Assembly (NCBI GenBank): GCA_020975725.1
Contig: QXJR01000005.1
Location: 682,001 to 746,000, forward strand
DNA length: 64,000 bases
Direction: 5' to 3'
Source: Picocystis sp. L7
Taxonomy: Eukaryota > Chlorophyta > Picocystophyceae > Picocystales > Picocystaceae
A model generated the notes under the pieces. The model did no database searches. It had not been told where the DNA came from and saw nothing but the letters and a program-made list of their open reading frames with translations. Both the position numbers and the translations under genes were made by a program. Below, piece after piece: positions 52,701 through 61,662 of the stretch; position 1 is the stretch's first letter, and each line of letters starts with the position of its first letter.

Positions 52701-53716
52701 AATGCAATACTTGGAACATATAAGACATCTCTTAGTTGCATTTTCATCTTTCCGACCTTGATCGTGACCTTGCCTTTGCCGACGATGGCCGTGCTCCGGC
52801 CATCCGCCAACACAATGTGACCTGAAGCTTGCTTCAAACTTCCCTCATCAAACTTTGATGCGTCGCCTGTCATATGATCCGACGCGCCACTATCCAAAAT
52901 CCAATCTCCAATACATGGACTGTTTTGCTTGCTTACTCGTAGGCTTTGGCCTTGCTTGCTTTCAATGATCGTCTCTCGGCAATGGCGAGCCATGTGACCT
53001 CTCTTACCACATTTGTAGCATTTTCCATTGAACTTCTTTCTTTGCTTGGCATGCCCGAGTCTTGCGAATGATGGTTGAGGACTTACCTCCCTTTGATCAC
53101 AATGCATAATTGCTTGCTCCACCATGTTCTCATCTCCTACCATGTTGCTTTCCTCGTTGATTAGAATCATTTTCAAGCGATCTAACGCTGGCATCACGCC
53201 ACTTGCATTGATCGTTGTCTTCACCAAGTTGTATTCTCTCGGTAGTCCATTCATAATCGTAGCAACCATGTCTGTCTCTGAGATGTTCTCGCCGCTTTCT
53301 CTAAGCTCACTAGCCAATGACAATGCCCTTGTGTAATATTGCATAACTGTTTCATTTGAGGTTTTCTTCAACGTTCGGTACCTTCCGAGTATGCGTAGCG
53401 AGGTGGCCGCATTGTGGATGCCATAACTCTCATGAAGTCGGTCCCATATATTCTTTGCCGTGAGCGACACATCATGTTGAAGTAGCGTTCTTTCTTCCTT
53501 GTTGATCCTTCTCAACATCGTCGCTCTCACCATCTTCGACCTTTGCCGAGTCTCGGCACCCATTGCATCGTAGGGTGTTTCATCGTTCAACACGTCATCG
53601 ACTCCTGCTTCTTCCAACGCTAGCAATACCGATCCTTTCCACAAGTTCCAGTTGCCCTGCACAAGTATTGGGATGTCCCCTTTGTCAATCTTGATCCTTG
53701 CAACTTGGTCTTCCAT
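49751..53716 (-). CDS. Copia gag-pol polyprotein
   Basis: 1,321 codons in one frame. Parts in order, by approximate residue: UBN2-type gag (1-200), CCHC zinc knuckle CYKCGKRGHMARHC (233-246), aspartic protease with DSGASDHMTGD (275-285), gag-pre-integrase LWHTRLGHAS (390-399) and zinc-binding region, integrase core starting near DVLGPVT (444-450), reverse transcriptase (about 840-1080) with YVDDILLAS (1003-1011), and RNase H with GYCDADYATD in the C-terminal fifth. The order protease-integrase-RT defines Ty1/copia (Pseudoviridae). It looks whole. Confidence 0.93.
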   Translation of the reverse strand: MEDQVARIKIDKGDIPILVQGNWNLWKGSVLLALEEAGVDDVLNDETPYDAMGAETRQRSKMVRATMLRRINKEERTLLQHDVSLTAKNIWDRLHESYGIHNAATSLRILGRYRTLKKTSNETVMQYYTRALSLASELRESGENISETDMVATIMNGLPREYNLVKTTINASGVMPALDRLKMILINEESNMVGDENMVEQAIMHCDQREVSPQPSFARLGHAKQRKKFNGKCYKCGKRGHMARHCRETIIESKQGQSLRVSKQNSPCIGDWILDSGASDHMTGDASKFDEGSLKQASGHIVLADGRSTAIVGKGKVTIKVGKMKMQLRDVLYVPSIAFNLLSAVKVGSQTGANIIMRNNGTCALQKDQDIIDLHTQSDGVYALRADANLWHTRLGHASADTLKQLGLPCDIKTCEACVKAKLNRKPYSSDFTVKRALDRISMDVLGPVTPEAVGGQSYALVAIDAATKFSFVTLLPNKGQATDAAKQAISWYEQLSGERVKCIRTDRGKEFLQEQMRDWLTNRGINHETTAGYEPQQNGQAERLNRTLMEGTRALLEDTKLPTTLWAEAMRTINYVRNLKPCNIKGTRSKSPLELLTGKQPDYQQLKRWGCKALVHIPQDRRVGKLASRAEPAVFIGYSNTTTYRFLVRKKVVTSRTAVFFEDQIGELDHDAHSGTMPELLMEPSPLPQTVEHVDTYLDTTPSESCVKTTSSSREESEKNRAAINDMMDNDGHSATLPIMDDVHSPPRDTMTGENCEINDDDHNSTRSEAENDPVKSYNLRERKPMDYKQIATKGLHVNMAPLPDEFSGYDEAMDRPDKAMWKQAIEDEKRALLENETYEVANLPQGRKALQTKWVFKVKRDNLGNVERYRARLVVKGYQQRAGIDYTDIFSPVVSKPTVRLFLTIAAIKDYDIHQLDIKAAFLHADLREEIYMAIPEGIDEAPGKVYKLKKSLYGLKQAPREWNKELISFLSMDLECKCASVDETLLICRKENEVCYVCVYVDDILLASNSRDLQQKLIKELCKRFQVGSNGEINTFCGMQVKRDRSKKILHLSEPLKIERMIEEYGMCEAKEKKVPICENICEENDESDPTITSKYQQLVGQLLYLSTTVRPDLGHAAAVLSRHMSKPSKRHWVIAKDVIRYLKGTKHHGLYLGNLQQASDISLEGYCDADYATDKETRRSRTGYLFLVNGSIIDWRSQLQSTVATSTAEAEYMSLAESVKKALWLRTLLAELLGDEAKPVTIYCDNQPALHMAKDLNCVSRTKHIDVRHHFVRERGLRGEMVYVYCPSEDMLADYLTKVLRPEKFQELMNKLGVQQM

Positions 53717-53726
53717 TGTCTCGTAG

Positions 53727-53744
53727 CTTCCAAGGCTCTTAACC
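53727..53744 (-). other. Probable primer-binding site of the copia element
   Basis: Directly inside the 5' LTR, in element sense it reads GGTTAAGAGCCTTGGAAG. This resembles the tRNA-derived site (TGGTATCAGAGCC type) of many copia elements, but is not an exact match. Confidence 0.5.
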
Positions 53745-54158
53745 TGTTGAGATTTGCTCAGTTAATTTAGCTAGTTTTAAGTGAGATGAGTCCCTTAGTA
53801 TATCCTAGTGCTCGTTTGTGGGGTAGATGGTCCCACTGCGGGTTCTCGCTCCCGCGCCCGTTGATGTGGGTTGCCTGAGCTTGCGTCGACTCAACTGATC
53901 AATTACATGGTACCTTGCTCCTATTTATAGGGTAGTGGCAACGTTGTTGTGGTTGCATCTTCCCCACATGTGCAAGACCATCCTACTAGTCACAACATAG
54001 TAAGTCTCTCTACTTCCGGGGGGCATTTGTCTTCTAGAAGAATCTTTGCCCCGATCTTCTTGTCTTCCACCCCTTACGTGAGTTGGAGGGGCTTCATAGG
54101 TTAAATCCTTCCGTTTCTTGTTTACTGCCTGTGGTTGTAAACTCACCATATTTTAACA
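53745..54158 (-). repeat. Copia LTR (5' relative to the element)
   Basis: 414 bases matching 49307-49720. In the element's sense it contains CTATAAATAG (plus 53921-53930 reversed), a likely core promoter for the element. Confidence 0.93.
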
Positions 54159-54340
54159 GAAGGGACACCGTTGGGTTGGAACAACGGTCCTCCCGCCCCC
54201 CGATCCCCGTAGAGAATATTCTCTCGACCGTGGACCCTGGGGTCGCCTTCCCTGGTTTCATCCAAGACAAGACGCTCGTTTTCGTTCAGCTCCTCGGATC
54301 GACACTGGCGACGGACTCGAGCCGATTCGGCGATCGAAAA
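54159..54340 (+). promoter_or_regulatory. Right half of the interrupted spacer, GT31 leader
   Basis: From the target-site duplicate to the GT31 ATG. The only sequence left adjacent to the GT31 gene is these 182 bases; the remaining upstream DNA is now 4.9 kb away beyond the copia element. Confidence 0.4.
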
Positions 54341-55342
54341 ATGTGGGAAGGCTTCGAAACGGTCCCTTCCAAGCGAAGGAGCGTTTCAGCCGTCGCTCAT
54401 ACCCTCGTCGCTACGCTTGCGACGTCGCTTTCGTGCCTTTGTGGTGCATGCGACGCAAGCGTCGCCTTGCATGCGGGAGTTCCTAGGGAGTTGGCCTTCC
54501 AAAGTGGTCCAGCACGAGAAGATTGGAGCGAGCTACGACGGCAGCCACTCGCAAGTCCTCCCGCCTCTCACACGGAAGAGGATGAAATTTTGGTGCTAAT
54601 CAACACGACCCCCAAGCACATAGATAGAGCCCTTGCCGTGGCAGAAACATGGGGAAGAAGCGTGCGCACAATCTTTGTGCTTCCAAAAGTCTGCGAGGTG
54701 GAGGATTCGAAAGGGATGGAAAGGGTTCGCTCGATACAGAAACAGTACTCTTACCTCGACATGAAGATTGTGCTGGCCATGGAAATGCAGCACTGCTACG
54801 AGTATCCACCAGTCCGGCCATGGCTACACGCCCTACAAATTGTTCAGCGCTACTCTTTCAAGTGGCTGCTGAAGTGTGATGATGACGTATATGTGAATGT
54901 TCGTCTCCTTCGCAAATTTCTGCAAAGTAACGCCGTAACCACATGCAGAACTTTGCCATGTTACTTTGGTGCCATAGGATATGGTAGGAAGCAGGAAAAG
55001 CACCGCATTGGACTGAAGGGCCACCCCTTTGTCATGGGCGGACCCTGCGTGGTCATGTCGAGCTCGGGATACAGGAAGGTGCTCCCTGTCCTTCCATCCT
55101 GCATGACCAAACCAGCTGTAAGGATGCATTCAGACACACAATTGGGCAGATGCTTCCTTCAGGTAAATCTATCTGCAGGTCTATACCCCCTGAAAGCAAG
55201 AAAGCTGCAACAGCTCTTTAAGCACTACCCACCATCTTTTAAAAAGTTAAGTGGAAAAAACGATGAAGCCTTTGGCAGGGACCACGGTTCCCCAAACATT
55301 ACGCCGTGCAGATCGACAACGACTCTCGTTGCACACAATTAA
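54341..55342 (+). CDS. GT31 fringe/galactosyltransferase-like enzyme
   Basis: 333 codons from the ATG at 54341. The open frame runs back into the copia LTR at 54083, but this ATG gives AHTLVATLATSLSCLCGACD (about 19-38) as the anchor. The catalytic part has ILVLINTTPKHIDRALAV (about 83-100), AETWGRSVRTIFVLP, FKWLLKCDDDVYVNVRLLR (about 173-191; DDD metal site 180-182), PCYFGAIGYGR, GHPFVMGGPCVVMSSSGY and RMHSDTQLGRCFLQ near the C-terminus. This is GT31 of the fringe/core-1 galactosyltransferase type, acting on proteins or glycans in the Golgi. The copia element sits 182 bases upstream and may have changed its expression. Coding sequence intact. Confidence 0.8.
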   Translation: MWEGFETVPSKRRSVSAVAHTLVATLATSLSCLCGACDASVALHAGVPRELAFQSGPAREDWSELRRQPLASPPASHTEEDEILVLINTTPKHIDRALAVAETWGRSVRTIFVLPKVCEVEDSKGMERVRSIQKQYSYLDMKIVLAMEMQHCYEYPPVRPWLHALQIVQRYSFKWLLKCDDDVYVNVRLLRKFLQSNAVTTCRTLPCYFGAIGYGRKQEKHRIGLKGHPFVMGGPCVVMSSSGYRKVLPVLPSCMTKPAVRMHSDTQLGRCFLQVNLSAGLYPLKARKLQQLFKHYPPSFKKLSGKNDEAFGRDHGSPNITPCRSTTTLVAHN

Positions 55343-57781
55343 GACCAGGAAAGAAATGCACCTCGTTCATGAACAGCTACATTGAGAGGTCATACAGCTC
55401 TTCTAATGCGAGGATACACTTTGTTGCACACCACGACTTCCAGAAGGCGGTGGGAAGCTCGAGCATACCTTCGGCAAGCAAGGGTGCATTAATGCAGAGG
55501 TGCGGGATGGTATGCATTGATTGAACGCCAGAGATCCGCCACTTACTATCCAGCATCCTGCGAGAACAGAAATCCGGTGTACATGCTGCATAGTTTGATT
55601 GATTGCACGAGAGTAAGTCCATCATTTGCAAGCAAGTTTTGCCCCTGGCTAGATAGGGCAGAGTGTAGCATGTTTCCGATGGAACTCATCAAGGTGACGA
55701 TAAGAGGCACTGTTTTCAAAAGTTGACGGTGATGGAGAGTTCTAAGTCCGCTTTGCAGGCCATCTTATCCAAGGAATACGAACATTGTCACCATGCAGAA
55801 TGATGCTTGCTTGCCAGTGGACCCTGCTATTTAGTAGAGTAAAGCCATTCGAAGCAGGCATCTACATTTGATGAAGGTAGATGGAGACACTGCACAGGGA
55901 GCAGTGCTAGCAGATGTCCCCATGGCAACGCGTTGTATGCGATCATAATTCTGATGAATTTTGGCCAGCAGTTGAATAGAAAGTGGTTTTGATGAGCTCC
56001 ATTGCAATGAAAAAGAGAATTGCTCTTCAGAAGCGTACAGAAAATGTATGGCAGGTTCACCACCTTCATTGATGTTGATGTTGTGGCGATTAACTCAATT
56101 GCATAACCAATGACAATGAGCCTTTGGGCTTGGGGTCTGAGTTCTCACCAGCGCATGCATGTGTTCTGATGGTCCAGTCACGGTTCGTGGCAGTGTAGCA
56201 ATCAATTCAGGCAGGCATTGCACATTGCAATTCTGTATCAGGAAATCAGTAACATTTGCATATTGAACTGAATGATTTACATGCGTTTTGTTGAGTAGGT
56301 GTTGTTGACTACCTGCCCGAGTTTTGGCTTTTCAAACGACATGACTTCCTCTTTCATCTGTACAGTCTGGAAGACCTCCTTTATGCGAACAGGATACTAT
56401 GATTCCTCGGGCGGCATTCTCCTCTGAATACTTCAAAATTTTGGTCATGTCAGTTGTGCAATTCAAGTAGACAGTACTTATGATGCATCCGTACCCGCTT
56501 GCAATTTCGCTGCATTTTCGGTAAACAAGTGCGCAGGCCACAGCATACTAGGTCAACGGTAAGTTTATTTCTCTGCACAATGGGCTGAGGTATAGATCAC
56601 CTACCTGTGTAAGTAAAAGCAAAAGAAGGCCGAGTTTTGCTCCTACTAGCACAGCGTATTGTTGACTTTGATTGCTGAGTATTCTTAAGTGGCTAGAGGT
56701 GAACCCAACCAAACATGTACGAGGAAGGTGATTTGGTCTACAAATGTGGGTGCGCCACTATTTCAACCTACAAGATGTCTCCGTAGCACACTATTGGAGA
56801 GACACTGAATCCAAAGATCTTGGAATGAGACATCGTTTCTACGTAGTATGTAGTGGAACAAGCACACACACACACTGCTACTCACGAGGGACGAATAGCT
56901 GCCGTATGAGCTGTCCATTGAGAGGTGAATTGTGTGAAGGATACGATTGCTTTTTCTACCGTTTTGAAGCAGCCGAATTATCTTGTGTAGATCTTGTAAG
57001 AGGAAAACCAATCAACAACTAGCTTGTTGTCCAGCCTGGACTATTAGACAAGCAAGACTGCGAATTAATTGCCGTCCTAGTGAGAATAATGTGAGGGATG
57101 ATCCCAGTTCATGTCTCTTCATTGCCACCTTTGCTACCCTTGCGCCCACATCACCACAAGCTCGCGTTGACGCCGCATCCGAGGCTACTCCTTGTACTCA
57201 CGCCCACTATCGCATATGTTACTTATGTGTGCTGTTGCTTGCATTGACCAAAATTGCAAGCTACTGCAATCTATCTAAGGTTTCCTGCGGGGATGGCTGA
57301 TTGTGATAGAAATTTGAGCCGTTCCCTGGAATGTGGTCCGACTTGTTGTGCGCTTTGTCCATCCTCTACTTCAACATGTACGTGCATTGGAAAGCTCTAG
57401 GTTTTGTCGGATACGTTTTGCCGATGGATCGGATAGAGGAATGGTGTGATATCGTGAGTGCGTGGCATGGGCTTGAGGACTCACCATAATTGTGTAATGC
57501 ATCGCGCCTGTTTGCCCTCCAATGTTGCCCTCAAGCGCTTGGGGTTCAGGGTTACACAGTGGCACCCATATTGGAAGATCCACCCCGAACCCCAGCCGTT
57601 GTATGGATCTGGGATGGTCGCACAACATGGAGGAATGGAAGAGTCGCCACGCATGAACGACTGGATTGAAACAGGAATGCAGCACGTGTGGGGAGATCGA
57701 GGTATTGGGGAACGGAGAGATGGGATGGAATGCAAACAAGCGAAGATCAAGGGACAAGGTAAGGACGGTAGGAAGGCATGG
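55343..57781. other. 2.4 kb interval, one PAN-like candidate
   Basis: Mostly AT-rich and open-frame-poor. A plus-strand frame at 56744-57022 is Cys-rich in a pattern like a PAN/apple module (listed separately). 57180-57781 is GC-richer and open in several frames, probably the promoter and leader of the next gene. Confidence 0.35.
56744..57022 (+). other. Possible Cys-rich PAN/apple-like exon
   Basis: A 92-codon frame ending in a stop. Its second half has CSGTSTHTHCYSRGTNSCRM, then CPLRGELCEGYDCFFYRF and a later Cys. The spacing C-x3-C, then C-xGY-xCFFY, then C, recalls PAN/apple modules that bind glycans or proteins. No signal peptide. It could be an exon of a spliced gene or chance. Confidence 0.22.
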
Positions 57782-60078
57782 ATGTGGAGAAAAGAAGGAA
57801 AGGATCCGACGGTTCCACGAAACCAGTACAAAGCATGCGCCTTGACATGCTTCGGTTGCGCTGTGGCGTTCGCGGCTGCGACTGGACTGTTTGTCTCGTG
57901 GAGGGACGCACAAGCACACCTGGGATTCGGAATGAGGCTGGACCATCCGACCCAAACGTGTCGAAGCCATCCACCAGGAAGTGTCGTTTTGTATCGCATC
58001 ATTGGGAATGAAATACCTGGAAGGCACGGTCCAGGACAGACGATGCGAAACGTGCCGTACATCCTGGATCAAGCAGAGGAATTCCAAGGATGCACCAAGA
58101 GGTTCGTGCTCAACCGGATCGTCAACGATACGGTCGAAAGGGAACTAATCCAACTCTTCAAGGAAAGGAATGTGCAGTTCACCAGAATTCCATTCGAACC
58201 ACGTGTGTATCGGAAGGTGCTCCTGGATACTGGATGCTTGCCTACTCCTGATCTTCTCTTCCATCCAGAATACCACAAGCTACCTGCCAGGAGGAAATTG
58301 CGTTTGCTGTACGCCGTATACCGTTTGAAAAACAACTATGTCCTTAATAACAACGGTGCACGCAATGCCGCCTTACGAGAAGGGAAATCCATGGCCGCAT
58401 GGACGTTGCCTTGGGATGGCAACTGCTTCCTTGTGCCTGATGCCTATCAACATATCTACTCAAAGATGTCGATGTCCAGCAAGGTTACCTCACCATACCC
58501 ATGGCTAGGCTCGTTGCACTGGGGGACAAGGAATTGGCCAATGTCTCCTCAGCAAATTTCACAGAGGAAGCCCAGATTGCTTTCCACTGCAACAGTGAAA
58601 TGATGTTCGACGAAGGGTTCTATTATGGACACCGCGCCAAGGCCGAATTGTTAATGCGGTTTGCTCCCCGGGAACAATGGAACAAATGGAAAGAAGATGT
58701 CGGATTCGGATTGCGCTGTCCAGCATCCAAAAATCGGGTTCCCTGGCACATCGTGGACCGGTTGGACGATTCTGTGGGATGGGTGGCAAGATTGCCTTCG
58801 GGGAACAAGTTGCTTGAAGTTGGTGAAAATGCCCTTACAAATCGCGATCACGCCAGGGTTAGAGGTGTACTTGACTTTTTGTTTGATATCGACTCTACTC
58901 TGCATGGATGTAAGCTAGATTGCACAATTGGACTGGACATGGGCACTCTACGGAAGGAGCGCAAACAATTTCAGAAGGGGCACAATCCAGAACTAGTCGG
59001 GTTGATTGCTCAATTGGTCCAAGGTGCGGTGATAGCACAGTCAAGAGGGCCATTTTCCGTGGTCAACCAGGCGGTGCTGCCTCCAAGTGAGGACATGCAT
59101 GATTATTTTTGCTGCAACAATGGTGGAAATACACTGCAGGATGCAGATGACCAGGCAAAATTCCTAACCCCAGTGCCAAACAAAACGCTGAGTCCCAACA
59201 GACAGTTGTCTCTACAAGTTTCAATGGAGAACAAGGTATCGCTCGACCGTGTATTGAATGATTCAACCATCTGTGCGTTGGCCTGGTTCTTTACAGGGAA
59301 CTTGACCTTTGCAGATCATGCCGTAGAGCTGCTGGATGTCTTCTTCCTGAATGAAAAAACGAGGATGAATCCTCATATGAAATTTGCTCGATTCTCTGCT
59401 GCACCTGGTGAAACTGGTATCATGGACATGCAAGGCATGTACCATTTTTTGGATACTGTACGTCTTTTGCAATTTTCGGGATCTCTAAGTGCGTCTAGAC
59501 TTAACCTACTTCGGGAATGGCTTGATACGTATCTGACCTGGCTGCTAGAATCAAAGCCGGGAAGGACCGAGCGGCAAAGGTTGGACCATCGTGGCACATA
59601 CTTTGACATCCAAGTAGCAGCGATTGCAGCATTTTTGAAGAAAAAGATAGTGCTGATGGAGAGCCTTGCTCGTGCTCAAAGCAGATTGGCTTTTCACTTC
59701 CGGAAGGTGCCTTCTGCAAATAACATGACCTTTGAAAAGCCACAAGCCCATGCAACAACTCTCAATCTGTTGGCTTGGACGAATATGGCTATTCTGTCCC
59801 ATAAGTTTGGAGTTCCTTTGTGGCTGGTGGGCGACGAAAGCAGCGGCGGCATAGCGAGCGGGTTCAGGAGTTTGAAGGAAATGAGAGTTTCTCAAGCTGG
59901 GAACAGTAGCAAAGTAGATCAGTTGGGATTCCAGGTGCTGCATTTTTTCGTACAAGGTAGGTACATTCGAGGAGCGGGGCAGCGGCTTAGCAGGAAAAAG
60001 TATGCGCTTCCTCCCTGTTTGGGACCAGACTCTGGGGTTAGACCTTTTTGGAACCTAGGTCTTCGTGTTCCGCGGTAG
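57782..60078 (+). pseudogene. Fusion: transferase-like plus alginate-lyase-like (PL5/DUF) domains, frameshifted
   Basis: Two frames overlap at 58501-58603 and form one gene. The first (ATG chosen at 57782; MWRKEGKDPTVPRNQYK leads into anchor ACALTCFGCAVAFAAATG) has VVLYRIIGNEIPGRHGPGQT and KRFVLNRIVNDTVE, a GT2-like 'lYrIIGNdlPprH-xGQT' module. The second, from about 58480, begins YLTIPMARLVALGDKEL and has AQIAFHCNSEMMFDEGFYYG, then an alginate_lyase-type (PF05426) domain: HDYFCCNNGG, FLNEKTRMNPHMKFARFS, GIMDMQGMYHFLDTVRLL, and DHRGTYFDIQVAAIAAF. Only a one-base frame change near 58480-58484 separates them; it may be a real break, a sequencing error or a tiny intron. The usual NNHG block reads DHRG, so lyase activity is doubtful. 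Confidence 0.65.
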
Positions 60079-61662
60079 TTAGTTGCTGAAAGACATTGCA
60101 TCGACTTTTTCCGCCATTCCTGGATTGCTTTTCTGGATCGTTGGGAGAGACACTCTCTGTGGAGTGGCGTAGGTTTGGGATCCACGCGGCATGTTGGACT
60201 GCAACAACTGCTGACGGCATCATCTTACTTGACACAGGCATCCGTGTTCATTCACGAGTGCGTTTCTGTGGACAACCATTTCTTCAAAGGTTCCCTTGGC
60301 TTCATTGTCTGATGCGGCGGTGCTAACCCCTCACGGGACCAAGCAGGGTGCACACCCTCACCTCTTGATTTCTAGCTCAAACAATCTACCTCTTTCGTGG
60401 AGGCTTGGTATCGTTGGTCATACCCGCCTTCGTGCAATTTCTCGTGTCCTACTCATTCTTCGCGTGCGAGATGTCCTTCCAGGGGTTCTCGTCGACGCCA
60501 TCGTCTTTCCCTTTTCGATGGGACGTGTCATCCATTCCTCGTCCTCATTCGAAAGCACATCAGTTCCATCTTACGTCGTCTGGGTTGTCCGACTCTTCGT
60601 TGTTTCGTTTCTTTCGTTCTGGAGCACCATGGATCGTCCATTCCAACAGGGCTTTTCACCCTGGAAAGACTTGGCATCGCGCTCCAACGCCTGGTGCGAT
60701 TCACAGGCATGCCTTCGTCGAACGCTTGCAATCACCTTCCCGTCGGAAGGAGAGGAAGAAGTATCGTGGTCGCGCACGTCCGCGTCCTCTCGGTTGCCAC
60801 CACCCTCGTCCGTAAGTCGGGGAGGGGGATCGAACCCGGGACCTGTGGCAAGGATCGAAGGGACGAAGTACGAAATCGGGAGGGACGAGAGGATACAACG
60901 AACGGGATGGAGTTTCTTCTCTTTCCAAGGAGACAGACGCCAGGGTCCATCCAACCTTGTAGATCGCGGATTTCTTATCATCCAAACGGAGACCGGACGT
61001 GATTGTCAACGGTGTTGGTGCAGGAACCAAGTGCGGTGGAGGTGGATCAGAAGAGGCACCAAGGTGAGCATACGAACGCGAAGCTGGATGCAAAATGGGA
61101 CAACGTGCGATGGATCCATCCATAAACGGCCAGGGGATGGCCTGGGGAGGGTCAAGGTTATTGACAAGACAGGCTGACGCTGGGGAATTTCTTGGTGAAA
61201 CTGCGATCCATCTCGGTGCTCTCTTACACATGCCCTTCGAATGCGACCATAGGTAGCCGGGAAGACATAGCCGAAGCGCTCGAGTCGCTGTGGTAGCGGT
61301 GGTAGACCACCGCATGATAGGGAACCTCACTGAAAAACGGCACACCCGAAAGCAGCCACTTGGCATGGTTCGTGGACAAGCTTAGCTTCCTACCAGGCCA
61401 CGAAATGCATTTGCTTTGGTGCTCTAGCGCTTGCACAGTGTAGAGCCAGATCGTGTCAATTGTGCAAGTGTAGAGCGTAAATCAAAGGTTGTGGTTGTGC
61501 AGGACATGCATCGTTGCTAAGCCAAACAAGCAAGCTCATTGGCACTGTAGGACTGTTGGCCAGGCATTGTTCTCACATTCCGGTGCAGCTGCTATTTGCA
61601 GCGCTATTTGCAGTCTATGCAACAAAGCGTTTATCCTTCATCATCGGAAATCTCCATTGCAT
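60079..61662. promoter_or_regulatory. 1.6 kb GC-rich leader or promoter region
   Basis: Before the GT4 fusion gene. Overlapping frames are open in several phases (60296-61177 plus, 61366-60701 minus), which I read as composition. A minus-strand stretch at 61436-61224 looks faintly protein-like (includes WLLSGVPFFSEVPYHAV). A perfect eight-base inverted repeat GCGGTGGT-AG-ACCACCGC lies at 61296-61313. No recognised gene. Confidence 0.35.

Larger units (their letters stand above)
49307..54158 (-). mobile_element. Ty1/copia LTR retrotransposon, looks whole
   Basis: 4,852-base element on the minus strand. Two 414-base LTRs (49307-49720 and 53745-54158) look identical by eye, each bounded by TG and CA, and the element is flanked by a 5-base direct repeat GAAGG (49302-49306 and 54159-54163). 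One uninterrupted gag-pol frame fills the interior. I saw no breaks. Identical LTRs point to a recent insertion. It lies between a propeller-like gene and a GT31 gene, inside their shared spacer. A TATA-like CTATAAATAG occurs in each LTR in the element's sense direction. Confidence 0.93.

Noticed and set aside
60826-60845. ATCGAACCCGGGAC, tRNA-like T arm on the minus strand
   Set aside because: The stem does not pair beyond three bases and no cloverleaf could be built.
60296-61366. Overlapping long frames before the GT4 fusion
   Set aside because: No motif, present on both strands; attributed to composition.
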